DNA from: Actinoallomurus sp963850195
GTDB taxonomy: Bacteria; Actinomycetota; Actinomycetes; Streptosporangiales; Streptosporangiaceae
Direction: 5' to 3'
NCBI GenBank assembly: GCA_963850195.1
Contig: CAWKKD010000003.1
Span: forward strand, 1 to 64,000
Length of the DNA stretch: 64,000 nucleotides
Shown in pieces: positions 31,917-40,695 of the stretch. Each line of letters opens with the position of its first letter. Position 1 is the first letter of the stretch. Below the pieces are notes generated by a model. That model was not told the origin of the DNA. It did not search any database and saw only the letters and a program-made list of their open reading frames with translations. Made by a program: the position numbers and the translations under genes.

Positions 31917-34487
31917 TCAGCCGGTCTTGAGGTGCTGCCGCGTCTGCCAGGCGGCGCTCGCGCCCTTGCAACGGCCGACGTTCAACTGGACCCAGTCCTC
32001 GGTACGCGTGGTGTTCGCGCCGAACCGCGTACTCGGGCCGTTGCTGAAACTGTGCGTACCGCCGCTCTTGGACGACATGATCGGCGTGCTGATGATGACG
32101 TTCCCCGGGCCGGTGACATGGCCCCTGAGCTGGACACAGACGTCGTACCCGTCATTCGGCACCAGGTCGCCGGTGATCGCGGTTCCGGAGAAGCCCGTAC
32201 GGCAGATGTTCGCGTTCACGATCACGGTGCCGCCGTTCGAGACGCCGTAGATCTCGTTGTACGTGTGGCAGCCCGCGGCCGGCTTCGGACGCTTGCGGTG
32301 CGGCGTCGCCCGCATCACGCCACTCGCCTCGGGCTCCTTGGAAGCGGCCTTCGGCGCGACGGACGCCCGCGGCGTCGGCGTCCCCGTCGCGGACGTCGCC
32401 GCGTCACCACCGTCCGGCCACAGCGACAGCGCCAGGGCGGTGGCCGCCACCACGGCCACCGCCCCCGCCAGGAACACCAGCCCGGCCCGCGAACGCCTTA
32501 ACCCGGCAACGACCGGCACCCTGCGCTCACCGGTACGCCCGCTTCCGTGCCCGTCGACGGGACCGTGCCCGGAGCCGGTCGGATGACCACCCGTGGGGCC
32601 CATCGGGGGGCCGCCCGCCGGGGCGCCGAAAGGCGACCCGCCCGCGTGTTCACCCGACGCGCCCACGATCGCCGAACCATCGACGGACGTGAGCCGCGCC
32701 GGCTCCTGACCCGGAACGGCCGGACCCTGTGTGGTCGGGTTCGGGCCGGTGTACAACCGGACGGTCGCGTTCTGGTCGGTAGGCCTCGAGCCGTCCGGGT
32801 TCGGTCCGTCCGGGATCCGGTCGGCCGGGTTCGCTGGGTTCGGGCCGCTCGGGCCGCCCAGGTTCGGGCTGGCCGGATTCGGGTGCGCTCGGTTCGGGTG
32901 CGCCGAGTTCGGATGCGTCGGGGGCGCGGCGGCAGGAGCCGGGGCGGCCGGGCTTGCCGGGTTCGGCACGGCCGGGTTCGGCGCGGCAGGGGTCGGCTTG
33001 ACGGGATTCGGGCCGATCTGGAGCCGGACCGTCGTGTTATGGTCGCCCGCCGCCGGGCCGGCCGCGCGCTGGGTCTGTTCGTGCGGATCCGCGGCGGCCG
33101 GGCCTTCGACCGGCGCTGCGGCGTCGGGATCGACCGTCGAGAGGGGCTCCGTGCTTGGGCTCTGCGCCCCGGGCGTCTCCTCCGGGCCATGGACGGCCGC
33201 CGGGTGCGCGACGGGGCTGTGCGGCCCCAGCCCGCCGCCGAAGGACGCCTCGGCCGGATGCGGCGGGATGGCGGTACCCGGCACGGCGGTCGGGTCCGAG
33301 CGGTGGCGGCCCTGCGCGGCAGGCGGCTCGGACGCGGAGCCCTGACCGCCGGACGGCTCCGGCGCGGAGCCCTCAGCGCTTGACGACTCCGGTGCGGAGT
33401 CCTGACCACTGGACGACCCCGGCGCGGAGCCCTGAACGGTGGGCTGCTCTGCCGCCGGGTAGAAGACCGGGCTCTGCGGCGCCGCGCCACGCGTACCGGG
33501 AGATCCCGCGATGGGGGCCGGACGGGGCGCTCCCGCGGTCGGGACGCCCCCGGCGGCGGGGGACCCTGCCCCCGGAGCGGACTGGCCTGCCTGGCTCGTC
33601 GGGCCCGACGAGCCGGCCGGGGTCTCCTCGGGTGTGTCGGTGGCGCCGAAGGCCGGGGGAGGGGTGAGGGGGGTGGCCAGGTCGTGGCCGAGGAGGCGGG
33701 CCTGGGCCTGTTCGGCGGTGGGGCGCTGGGCCGGGTCCTTCGCCAGGCAGGCGGCGACCACGGAGCGCAGGGGTTCCGGCAGGGCGGTGACGTCCGGCTC
33801 GGTGCGCATGATGCGGTCCATCACCGCGGCGACCGACTCGTTGCCGAACGGGGGGCGGCCGGTGCCGGCGAACAGGATCGTGGAGCCCCACGCGAACAGG
33901 TCGGCGGGGGAGCCGATCTCTTCGCCGAGGACCTGTTCGGGTGCCATGTACGCGGGCGTGCCGGCGTTGTTGGTCTCGTTGTTGCGTACGGCGCCGAGGG
34001 CGCGGGCGATGCCGAAGTCGATGACGCGTGGCCCGTCGGGACCCAGGAGCACGTTGTGCGGGGTGAAGTCGCGGTGCACCACGCCGGCCCGGTGGATGGC
34101 GGCCAGGGCGTTCAGCGTGCCGATGGCGAGGCGTTCCAGGGCGCCGCCGGACCGGGGGCCCTCGTCCAGGATGTGGGAGCGCAGCGAGCGTCCGGCGACG
34201 TACTCGCTGACGATGTACGGGTGGTCGCCGGCGACGTCGGCGTCGAGGACCTGGGCGGTGCAGAAGCGCGCGACCTTCTTGGCAGCGGACAGTTCACGTA
34301 CGAACCGGTCGCGCGACCCCGGATGGGCGGCCATCCGGGCGTGCAGGAGCTTGACGGCGACGTGCGTGCCCGAGGTGTCGCGGCCGAGGTAGACGACGCC
34401 TTGGTTGCCTTCGCCGAGCCGTCCGACGAGCCGGTAGGCCCCGAGAGCCGCAGGGTCGTCCGGCCGTAGCGGATGGGCGTCGGGCAT
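31917..34487 (-). CDS. membrane Ser/Thr protein kinase with a long Pro/Asn/Gly linker and an extracellular Cys domain
   Basis: This 856-residue Hanks-type kinase has its catalytic domain at residues 17-280. The Gly loop is GEGNQG (25-30), with Lys46, catalytic Asp140, Asn145, DFG at 157-159 and activation loop AGTPAYMAPEQ. The catalytic loop reads HRDFTPHN, with Thr where Ser/Thr kinases normally have Lys. From 280 to 700 it is disordered, with SAPxSSxxG-type repeats and a run of PNPxxP/HPN triplets flanked by two copies of TVRL-x2-GPNP. A transmembrane helix (GLVFLAGAVAVVAATALAL) precedes an extracellular domain of about 110 residues with four to five cysteines. ATG 34487 follows GGGGAGGA. 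Confidence 0.9.
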   Translation of the reverse strand: MPDAHPLRPDDPAALGAYRLVGRLGEGNQGVVYLGRDTSGTHVAVKLLHARMAAHPGSRDRFVRELSAAKKVARFCTAQVLDADVAGDHPYIVSEYVAGRSLRSHILDEGPRSGGALERLAIGTLNALAAIHRAGVVHRDFTPHNVLLGPDGPRVIDFGIARALGAVRNNETNNAGTPAYMAPEQVLGEEIGSPADLFAWGSTILFAGTGRPPFGNESVAAVMDRIMRTEPDVTALPEPLRSVVAACLAKDPAQRPTAEQAQARLLGHDLATPLTPPPAFGATDTPEETPAGSSGPTSQAGQSAPGAGSPAAGGVPTAGAPRPAPIAGSPGTRGAAPQSPVFYPAAEQPTVQGSAPGSSSGQDSAPESSSAEGSAPEPSGGQGSASEPPAAQGRHRSDPTAVPGTAIPPHPAEASFGGGLGPHSPVAHPAAVHGPEETPGAQSPSTEPLSTVDPDAAAPVEGPAAADPHEQTQRAAGPAAGDHNTTVRLQIGPNPVKPTPAAPNPAVPNPASPAAPAPAAAPPTHPNSAHPNRAHPNPASPNLGGPSGPNPANPADRIPDGPNPDGSRPTDQNATVRLYTGPNPTTQGPAVPGQEPARLTSVDGSAIVGASGEHAGGSPFGAPAGGPPMGPTGGHPTGSGHGPVDGHGSGRTGERRVPVVAGLRRSRAGLVFLAGAVAVVAATALALSLWPDGGDAATSATGTPTPRASVAPKAASKEPEASGVMRATPHRKRPKPAAGCHTYNEIYGVSNGGTVIVNANICRTGFSGTAITGDLVPNDGYDVCVQLRGHVTGPGNVIISTPIMSSKSGGTHSFSNGPSTRFGANTTRTEDWVQLNVGRCKGASAAWQTRQHLKTG

Positions 34488-34556
34488 GCGGAGGTCCTCC
34501 CCGGGTCGCACCGTCTGTCGCGGAGACGCAAACGATACAGCCGGAGAAACCACCCC

Positions 34557-35324
34557 TTAGACGGTCGCCCGCCCCACCGCGTACTGGAACAGGTTGTCCT
34601 GCTGGATGGAGCCGTCGGAACGCCGCTGGTGGGCGAAGTTCGCCAGGAAGATCTCGTACGCCGCGTCGGCTCCGACGATCTCGATGGCGCCGGCGACGTG
34701 CGGCGAGGAGGTCATGGACCTCCAGACCGCATCGAGGGAGGGGAAGTCGTACCGGTGGGTGACCTCGGCGAAGGTGTAGACGTCGAGCCCGGCCTCCACC
34801 ATGACCTCGCGCAGCCGGTACAGGTCGCGTACGGGCTGGACGTCGGGGTGAGCGGTGGGCGCCATGCCGCGTACGGCGCTGAGGAAGGCGCTGGCCTCGC
34901 GGCCGGACCAGTTGTGCCACAGACCGATCGCGACGGAGCCGCCGGGACGCGTGACGCGGGCCAGTTCGGCGATGGCGATCGCGGGCGGTTCGGTGTACTG
35001 GATCGCGTCGAAGGCCATGACCTGGTCGAAGCAGCCACGGTCGTACGGGAGCTCGACGGCGTCGGCGACGCGGAGGTCGGCGTCGGGCAGGCGTTCGCGT
35101 GCGGTGGCCAGCAGCTCAGGGGAGGCGTCGAGCCCCGCGACGTCCGCCCCGGTCGAGGCCGCGACGGCCAGCGCGGCGCCGGCGCCGCAGCCGACGTGCA
35201 GCAGCCGCGTGCCCGGTCCGGGGTCGAGCGCCCCGATCGCCGCCAGGTACAGCGGACGTACCTGGTTCTCGCACGCGTTCGCGAAGGCGGCCCCGTTTTG
35301 CGGATGGACCTGAACCGAACCCAT
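34557..35324 (-). CDS. class I SAM-dependent methyltransferase
   Basis: The 255-residue protein has the Rossmann methyltransferase fold. Motif I is LLHVGCGAGAAL (41-52), the acidic ribose-binding residue is in AGLDAS (near 66), DAVELPY (motif II) is near 92, and VTRPGGSVAIGLW (motif III) is near 125-140. The C-terminal part is variable, as in polyketide and natural-product methyltransferases. The ATG is preceded by weak GAGAGGCGCG. It lies 69 bp upstream of the kinase gene on the same strand. Substrate unknown. Confidence 0.87.
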   Translation of the reverse strand: MGSVQVHPQNGAAFANACENQVRPLYLAAIGALDPGPGTRLLHVGCGAGAALAVAASTGADVAGLDASPELLATARERLPDADLRVADAVELPYDRGCFDQVMAFDAIQYTEPPAIAIAELARVTRPGGSVAIGLWHNWSGREASAFLSAVRGMAPTAHPDVQPVRDLYRLREVMVEAGLDVYTFAEVTHRYDFPSLDAVWRSMTSSPHVAGAIEIVGADAAYEIFLANFAHQRRSDGSIQQDNLFQYAVGRATV

Positions 35325-35434
35325 CGTCGCGCCTCTCGGTCAGTCGGTAGATGAGCACATGCTCACGACCACGGTATGACCGGTGCATCTGCATATTTAC
35401 TTACTTTTCCGTACCAGGCGTGACGTACGTGATC

Positions 35435-35440
35435 CATACT
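35435..35440 (+). promoter_or_regulatory. -10 box of a leaderless luxR transcript
   Basis: CATACT ends 6 nt before the chosen GTG of the LuxR-family regulator. There is no ribosome site, and the spacing is that of a leaderless mRNA. The -35 is weak. Confidence 0.35.
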
Positions 35441-35446
35441 CCGTAC

Positions 35447-38311
35447 GTGGCCCGACGAGTTTCGTGCCCTACCCTCATCGGCCGGACTGCTGAGCTCGGG
35501 CGGCTTGAGAGCGCCCTGACGCAGGCGCAGTCCGGTTCCTCCGCGCTGCTCTTCGTCGCCGGCGACGCCGGCATCGGGAAGTCGCGCCTGGTCGACACGT
35601 TCTCCCGGCTTGCCAGGGAACGCGACACCCTCGTGTTCTCCGGCGCATGCCTGGACCTGGCCGAGGGTGCGGCGCCGTACGCACCGTTCGTGGCCGCGCT
35701 GCGTCCGCTGGCCGACGAGTTGACCTGCGACGAGCTCGCGCATGTGCTCGGCGAGGCGCCCCGCGAGCTGGGCGCTCTGCTGCCCGAGCTGTGCGGCCGC
35801 CCGCGCGGGCGGCGTGACGGCGCCGAGCGCGGCCGGCTGTACGAGCTGGCCCTCGGGCTGTTCCAGCGGATGGCGGCGCTGCGTCCGGCCGTCCTGGTGC
35901 TGGAGGACCTGCACTGGATCGACACGGCCTCCGCCGACCTGCTGGCGATGCTCGGCGGCAACCTCCGCCAGGCCGGGCTGGTCATCATCGGGACCTACCG
36001 CAGCGACGAGGTCTCGCGCGAACATCCCCTGCACAACACGGTCCTCGAGCTGGAGCGTTCCGGGCGCGCGGAGCACATCGAACTGGCCGGCCTGACGTAC
36101 GACGAGGTGGCCGCGCAGGTCACCGGCATCGTGGGTACGGCGCCGGCGACCCGGCAGACGCGGTCGCTGTTCGACCGCTCGGAGGGAAACCCGTTCTTCG
36201 TCGAGGAGCTGGTCGCCGCCGGGCCCACGAGCGGCGAGCTGACCGCGAGCCTGCGCGAGGTGCTGCTGACCCGCGTCGACCGCCTCGGGCCCGAGACCCG
36301 GCAGGTCCTGCGCGCCGTCGCGACCATCGGCCGGGTCTGTGAGGAGGACCTGATCGCGACCGTCACCGGCCTGTCGCCGGTGGAGTTGGAGGTCGCGCTC
36401 GGCGAGGCGGTCTCCCACCGGCTGCTCATCGTCAACGGCGACGGCTACGACGTACGTCACGCGCTTCTGCGCGAGGCCCTGCACGCCGACCTGCTGCCGG
36501 GCCAGCGGAGCCGGCTGCACGGCGCGGTCGCCGCGGCGCTGGAGGGCTGTGGCTCGCCCGCCGAGCCGGCCCGCCACTGGTACGCGGCGGGTGACCGGGC
36601 ACGGGCGCTGGGCGGGTTCGTGTCGGCCGCTGCCGCCGCGCACACGACGAACGCCTGGGGCGTCGCGCTCGCGCACTACGAGCGCGCGCTGCGGCTCTGG
36701 CCGGACGTCCCCGACGCGGAGAGCCAGGGCGGCCTCGACCACGCGGAGCTGATGCGCCGCGCCGCCGAGGTGGCGATGGCCGAGGGCGAGACCGACCGCG
36801 CCGTCGAGCTGACCGAGGCGGCCCTGGACCAGGCCGACCCGGAGAAGGCGCCGCTGCGCGCGGCGACGCTGCTCACGCTGCGCGGCCGGATCCGCTGGGT
36901 CGCGGGCGACCTGGCCGCCGCCTGCGCCTCCTACGACGAGGCGGTCGCGCTGCTGCCCGCCGAGGCGTCCACGCGCGAACGCGCCCACGTACGCCGCCTC
37001 CAGGGCCACGCGTTCATGCTGCAGAGCCGGTACACCGACGCCGCCGCCTGCTGCGAGGAGGCCATCGAGATCGCTACCGGGCTGTCCGCCTCCGACATCG
37101 AGGGCCATGCCCGCAACACGCTCGGCGTCAGCCTCACCCGGCTCGGCCGGGTCGGCGCCGGGCTGGGCGAGCTGGCCGACGCGCTGCGGATCGCCCAGGA
37201 GCGCGAGGACGCCTGGGAGCTGGGCCGTACCTACGTCAACTACTCCGACGCCCTGCTGTGGGCCGGGCGGTGGACCGAGGCCGCCAAGGTCGGCATGGAG
37301 GGCGTGCAGGTCTGCCGCAACCTCGGCTACGGGCGTACGACGTGCATGTGCGCGGCCGGGAACACCCTGTTCGCGCTGCTCAGGCTCGGCCGCTGGCCGG
37401 ACGCCGACCGCCTCGTCGACGACATCATGGACATCAACGCGCCGCCCGGGCAGCGCTGGGGCGTGACCCTGGCAATGGCCGAGCTGGGCGTCTGCCGGGG
37501 CGACCTCGACGGCGCGCGTGGCCACCTCGCCTCCCTCTCCGGCATCGTCGGCCGCGCCGACGGGCTCGAGCTGGCCAGCTCCTACCACGCGGGCTGGGCG
37601 AGGCTGGCCCTCGCCGAGGACGACCACGAGTCCGCCCGCGACCACGTACGCGCCGCGCTCGAGCTGATCCGCGGTACGGAGTTCACCCGGATCGGCCCCG
37701 AGCTGTGCGCGCTCGGCGTGCGTACCGAGGTGGAGAGCGGCGGCGACCCCATCCCGCTGCTCAAGGAGTGCCGGGAACTGCTGCGCGGCCTGTCGGAGGC
37801 GCCCGAACCGGAGGCTCAGGTGCTCCAGACCGAGGCCGAGGCCACCCGCCCGTGCCGTTCCGACCCCGAGGCCTGGCGCGCCGCCGCCGAGGCGTGGGAG
37901 GCGCTCGGCGAGACGTACCGGACGGTGTACTGCCGGTTTCGTGAGGCGGAGGCGGTCCTGGCCGCGCGCGGCCCGCGCGAGCGCGCCGCGGACCTGCTGC
38001 GCGACGCGCGTGAGGCGGCCGTACGGCTCGGCGCCGTACCCCTGCGCGACGACATCGACGACCTGACGAGGCGCGCGCGCCTCGAACCGGCCACGGCGGC
38101 CGAGCCCAAGAGCGAGCGGGTGCCCCGGCTCACCGCGCGCGAGTCCGAGATCCTCACGCTGCTCAGCGACGGGCGGACCAACCGGCAGATCGCCGAGACG
38201 CTCTTCATCAGCGAACGCACCGTCGGCGTGCACGTGTCACGCATTCTGCACAAGCTCGGCGTGCCGAACCGAGGCGCCGCCGCGCACCTGTTCAGAGCGA
38301 CTTCGGAGTGA
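35447..38311 (+). CDS. large LuxR-family ATP-binding regulator (LAL type)
   Basis: The 954-residue regulator starts with an AAA-type ATPase. Walker A is GDAGIGKS (39-46), Walker B is VLVLEDLHWID near 150, and the arm is followed by a winged region. A helical, TPR-like middle spans about 400-860. It ends with a LuxR helix-turn-helix (LTARESEILTLLSDGRTNRQIAETLFISERTVGVHVSRILHKLG). LAL proteins activate secondary metabolite and catabolic genes, often after binding a sugar or maltotriose-like effector (MalT model). The GTG at 35447 was chosen because the domain starts there and a -10 box lies 6 nt upstream; longer frames have no ribosome site. No biosynthetic cluster adjoins it. Confidence 0.9.
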   Translation: MARRVSCPTLIGRTAELGRLESALTQAQSGSSALLFVAGDAGIGKSRLVDTFSRLARERDTLVFSGACLDLAEGAAPYAPFVAALRPLADELTCDELAHVLGEAPRELGALLPELCGRPRGRRDGAERGRLYELALGLFQRMAALRPAVLVLEDLHWIDTASADLLAMLGGNLRQAGLVIIGTYRSDEVSREHPLHNTVLELERSGRAEHIELAGLTYDEVAAQVTGIVGTAPATRQTRSLFDRSEGNPFFVEELVAAGPTSGELTASLREVLLTRVDRLGPETRQVLRAVATIGRVCEEDLIATVTGLSPVELEVALGEAVSHRLLIVNGDGYDVRHALLREALHADLLPGQRSRLHGAVAAALEGCGSPAEPARHWYAAGDRARALGGFVSAAAAAHTTNAWGVALAHYERALRLWPDVPDAESQGGLDHAELMRRAAEVAMAEGETDRAVELTEAALDQADPEKAPLRAATLLTLRGRIRWVAGDLAAACASYDEAVALLPAEASTRERAHVRRLQGHAFMLQSRYTDAAACCEEAIEIATGLSASDIEGHARNTLGVSLTRLGRVGAGLGELADALRIAQEREDAWELGRTYVNYSDALLWAGRWTEAAKVGMEGVQVCRNLGYGRTTCMCAAGNTLFALLRLGRWPDADRLVDDIMDINAPPGQRWGVTLAMAELGVCRGDLDGARGHLASLSGIVGRADGLELASSYHAGWARLALAEDDHESARDHVRAALELIRGTEFTRIGPELCALGVRTEVESGGDPIPLLKECRELLRGLSEAPEPEAQVLQTEAEATRPCRSDPEAWRAAAEAWEALGETYRTVYCRFREAEAVLAARGPRERAADLLRDAREAAVRLGAVPLRDDIDDLTRRARLEPATAAEPKSERVPRLTARESEILTLLSDGRTNRQIAETLFISERTVGVHVSRILHKLGVPNRGAAAHLFRATSE

Positions 38312-38663
38312 ACGTGCCGCCGCGCAGGGCCGTGTCGACGAGCTCGACGGCCTTGGCGAGCGCCACCAGCCGGGTGCCCTCACTGCGGTAGATCTCCAGG
38401 ACCGCGTCGACGCCGTGCGAGGGTAGGACTCCCGACAGCTCGGTACGCGCCGTACGGAAGCCCTGCCGGGCCGCTTCGACCGAAGCGGTCACGTGATGGT
38501 GGGCCATCCGCGCGAGAACCACCGGGTAGCGGCGGAGCACGCCGTAACGGCGGTATTCGGGAGGCGCCAGCTCGAACAGCCATGCGACGGCGGTGTCCTG
38601 GAACCTCTCCGTGCCCGGCGGATGCACTCCCGAAGGCCAGCCGGGCGGAACGTAGGCACTCAC
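38292..38663 (-). CDS. conserved hypothetical actinobacterial protein
   Basis: This 123-residue helical protein contains the block WLFELAPPEYRRYGVLRRYPVVLARMA followed by HVTASVEAARQGFRTAR. The arrangement is seen in a conserved actinobacterial family whose function I do not know. The 3' end overlaps the convergent LuxR-type gene by 20 bp. The ATG is preceded by AAATGAGAACGTG, a weak site. No membrane segment or signal is seen. It may be transcribed alone. Confidence 0.7.
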   Translation of the reverse strand: MSAYVPPGWPSGVHPPGTERFQDTAVAWLFELAPPEYRRYGVLRRYPVVLARMAHHHVTASVEAARQGFRTARTELSGVLPSHGVDAVLEIYRSEGTRLVALAKAVELVDTALRGGTFTPKSL

Positions 38664-38692
38664 GTTCTCATTTTAGAACATGTGTTCGAGTC

Positions 38693-39040
38693 TCATTCGT
38701 CGCCGCCCGGGATCCGCGGCTTGGTGATCCGGATGGTGCCCGACTCGAGGTCGTCGCGGCTGTTGCCGGCGCCCTCGGTGTGCAGCTCGTGGCGGCGCTC
38801 CTTCTGCTTCTCCTGCTCTTCGAGCTGGATCTGCTTTCCGGAACCGCCGAACGCGGCCTGCAGGTCGGCGAACATGCCCGGCCCGAAGCCCGCTCCGGAC
38901 TCGGCGTCACCGCGGATCGCGGACATCAGCCCGCCTCCGCCCGTGCCCTCCTTGGGCCACTCGATCACTTCGGGAAGCAGCGGGGAGGCGGCGGTACGGC
39001 CACGTGGTCGCTTGCGGCGCCGCCGAAACGGTGATCTCAC
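38693..39040 (-). CDS. small DUF6191-like hypothetical protein
   Basis: This 115-residue basic-then-acidic protein has an Arg-rich N-terminus (RSPFRRRRKRPRGRT), a Gly-rich centre and an end with RDDLESGTIRITKP that resembles the DUF6191 family. A central QIQLEEQEKQKERRHEL is a short charged helix. The GTG start follows GGAGGTTGT, a good site. It is 29 bp upstream of the previous gene on the same strand, probably one operon. Function unknown. Confidence 0.65.
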   Translation of the reverse strand: MRSPFRRRRKRPRGRTAASPLLPEVIEWPKEGTGGGGLMSAIRGDAESGAGFGPGMFADLQAAFGGSGKQIQLEEQEKQKERRHELHTEGAGNSRDDLESGTIRITKPRIPGGDE

Positions 39041-39139
39041 ACAACCTCCAACGAACGGCCGACAGCCGGTGACTCCGTAGCGGAGACCCGCCTGATGCTA
39101 TGCGGCATCCCAACGATCTCTGACGGTAACCTGCGGAGC

Positions 39140-39955
39140 GTGTCCCTCACAGTGGCCGACCTCATCGGGATTTTCGAAGATCGCTACGACCCGGCCTGGG
39201 CGGAGTCCTGGGACGCCGTCGGGCTCGTCTGTGGCGACCCGGACGCCGAGGTCAACCGCGTTCTGTTCGCCGTCGACCCGGTCGCGGAGGTGGTGGAGGA
39301 GGCGCTCGGCTGGAATGCCGATCTCATCGTCACCCACCATCCTCTCCTGCTCCGTCCCGTGCACGGTGTACCGGCCACCACACCCAAGGGGCGTCTCGTC
39401 CACCGGCTCATCACCGGCGGGGTCGCCCTCTTCACCGCCCACACCAACGCCGACGTCGCCGATCCGGGCGTCTCGGACGCGCTGGCGCGCGCGGTCGGCC
39501 TGACCGGGCCGCTGCGTCCGCTCTCGCCCTCCGCCGACGACCCGCGGCGCGGGCTGGGCCGGGTCGGAGAGCTGCCGGTACCCGTGACGCTGCGGGAGTT
39601 CGCGGGACTCGCGGCCAAGGGCCTGCCCGCCACCGCCGTGGGCCTCCGCGTCGCCGGCGACCCCGAGTCGCTCGTACGCACCATCGCGGTCTGCGGCGGC
39701 GCCGGAGACTCCCTGCTCGGCGCCGCGCGCGCCCAGGGCGCCGACGTCTACCTCACCGCCGACCTGCGCCACCACCCGGCCTCGGAGTTCCGTGAGGCGG
39801 GGCCGACCGCCCTGATCGACGCCGCGCACTGGGCGACCGAATGGCCGTGGCTCGACGACGCCGCCCGGCTGTTGGGGGACACTAGCGTTGAGACCAGGAT
39901 CTCCACCGCCGTCACCGATGCGTGGACCTTTCGCTCCATTGAAGGAAGTACGTGA
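39140..39955 (+). CDS. Nif3-like dinuclear metal-centre protein
   Basis: The 271-residue member of the Nif3/YbgI/NIF3L1 family forms hexamers with paired metal ions. Metal ligands are seen in VTHHPLLLRPV near residue 65, TAHTNAD near 98 and near the C-terminus in DAAHWATEW. The GTG at 39140 starts the family domain (LTVADLIGIFEDRY); TAACCT lies 7 nt upstream, so it may be leaderless. It overlaps the next gene by 4 bp (GTGA) in a conserved run with a zinc-ribbon coiled-coil protein and an RNase HI fusion. Some relatives act as GTP cyclohydrolase-like enzymes, but no role is established. Confidence 0.92.
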   Translation: MSLTVADLIGIFEDRYDPAWAESWDAVGLVCGDPDAEVNRVLFAVDPVAEVVEEALGWNADLIVTHHPLLLRPVHGVPATTPKGRLVHRLITGGVALFTAHTNADVADPGVSDALARAVGLTGPLRPLSPSADDPRRGLGRVGELPVPVTLREFAGLAAKGLPATAVGLRVAGDPESLVRTIAVCGGAGDSLLGAARAQGADVYLTADLRHHPASEFREAGPTALIDAAHWATEWPWLDDAARLLGDTSVETRISTAVTDAWTFRSIEGST

Positions 39956-40695
39956 AAGCAGCACCTGAAGCCCAGTTGCGCCTCCTCGATCTGCAAGAGC
40001 TCGACAGCGTGCTCGACCGGCTCGCGCATCGGCGCCGTACGCTCCCAGAACTGGCCGAGATCGCGCACGCCGAAGAGCGCCTTAGCGGGATGAGCGACGC
40101 CCTGATCGCCGCGCAGACCGAGATCAGCGATATCAACCGGGAGCAGAAGAAGGCCGAGCAGGACGTCGACCTGGTACGCGCTCGCGCCGACCGGGACCAG
40201 AAGCGCCTCGACTCCGGCCAGGTCACCTCGGCCCGCGACCTGGAGAACCTCCAGTCCGAGATCGGCTCACTCCAGCGTCGCCAATCCGCCCTCGAGGAGA
40301 TCGTCCTCGAGGTGATGGAGCGCGGCGAGGAGGCCGAGACCAAGCTCCGCGACGTCGAGGCGGACAAGGAGACCGCCGACAAGACGCTCGCCGAGCTCTC
40401 GAGCCGGCGCGACGCCGCGTACACCGAGATCGACGGCCAGGCCACGCTCACCCGCACGGCGCGCGACGGCGTTTCCACCGACATCCCCGAAGAGCTGCTG
40501 AAGCTGTACGAGAAGCTCCGCGGCCAGTACCGGGGCGTCGGCGCCGCCGCCCTGCTGCGCGCCCAGTGCCAGGGCTGCCACCTCCAGCTCAACACCGTCG
40601 AGCTGAACGCCATCCGCGCCGCGGAGAAGGACGACGTGCTCCGCTGCGAGGAATGCCGCCGGATCCTCGTACGCACGCCGGACTCGGGCCTGTGA
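39952..40695 (+). CDS. C4 zinc-ribbon coiled-coil protein (DUF164/CT398 family)
   Basis: This 247-residue protein has a long coiled coil (about 30-170; QKKAEQDVDLVRARADRDQKRL, VMERGEEAETKLRD) ending in a zinc ribbon with two CxxC pairs (CQGC near 205 and CEEC near 235). That is the CT398/DUF164 plan. Chlamydial CT398 binds sigma-54 and secretion components, but actinobacterial members, always next to Nif3, are not characterised. The GTG overlaps the Nif3 stop by 4 bp and its own stop overlaps the RNase HI fusion by 4 bp. Translational coupling of three proteins is therefore likely. Confidence 0.9.
   Translation: MKAAPEAQLRLLDLQELDSVLDRLAHRRRTLPELAEIAHAEERLSGMSDALIAAQTEISDINREQKKAEQDVDLVRARADRDQKRLDSGQVTSARDLENLQSEIGSLQRRQSALEEIVLEVMERGEEAETKLRDVEADKETADKTLAELSSRRDAAYTEIDGQATLTRTARDGVSTDIPEELLKLYEKLRGQYRGVGAAALLRAQCQGCHLQLNTVELNAIRAAEKDDVLRCEECRRILVRTPDSGL

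Noticed and set aside
32547..33383. Plus-strand Arg/Gly-rich frame opposite the kinase linker
   Set aside because: It arises from the repetitive proline-coding linker of the kinase on the minus strand.
35363..38233. 956-residue minus-strand frame opposite the LuxR-type gene
   Set aside because: Antisense shadow of a real LAL regulator; no motif.
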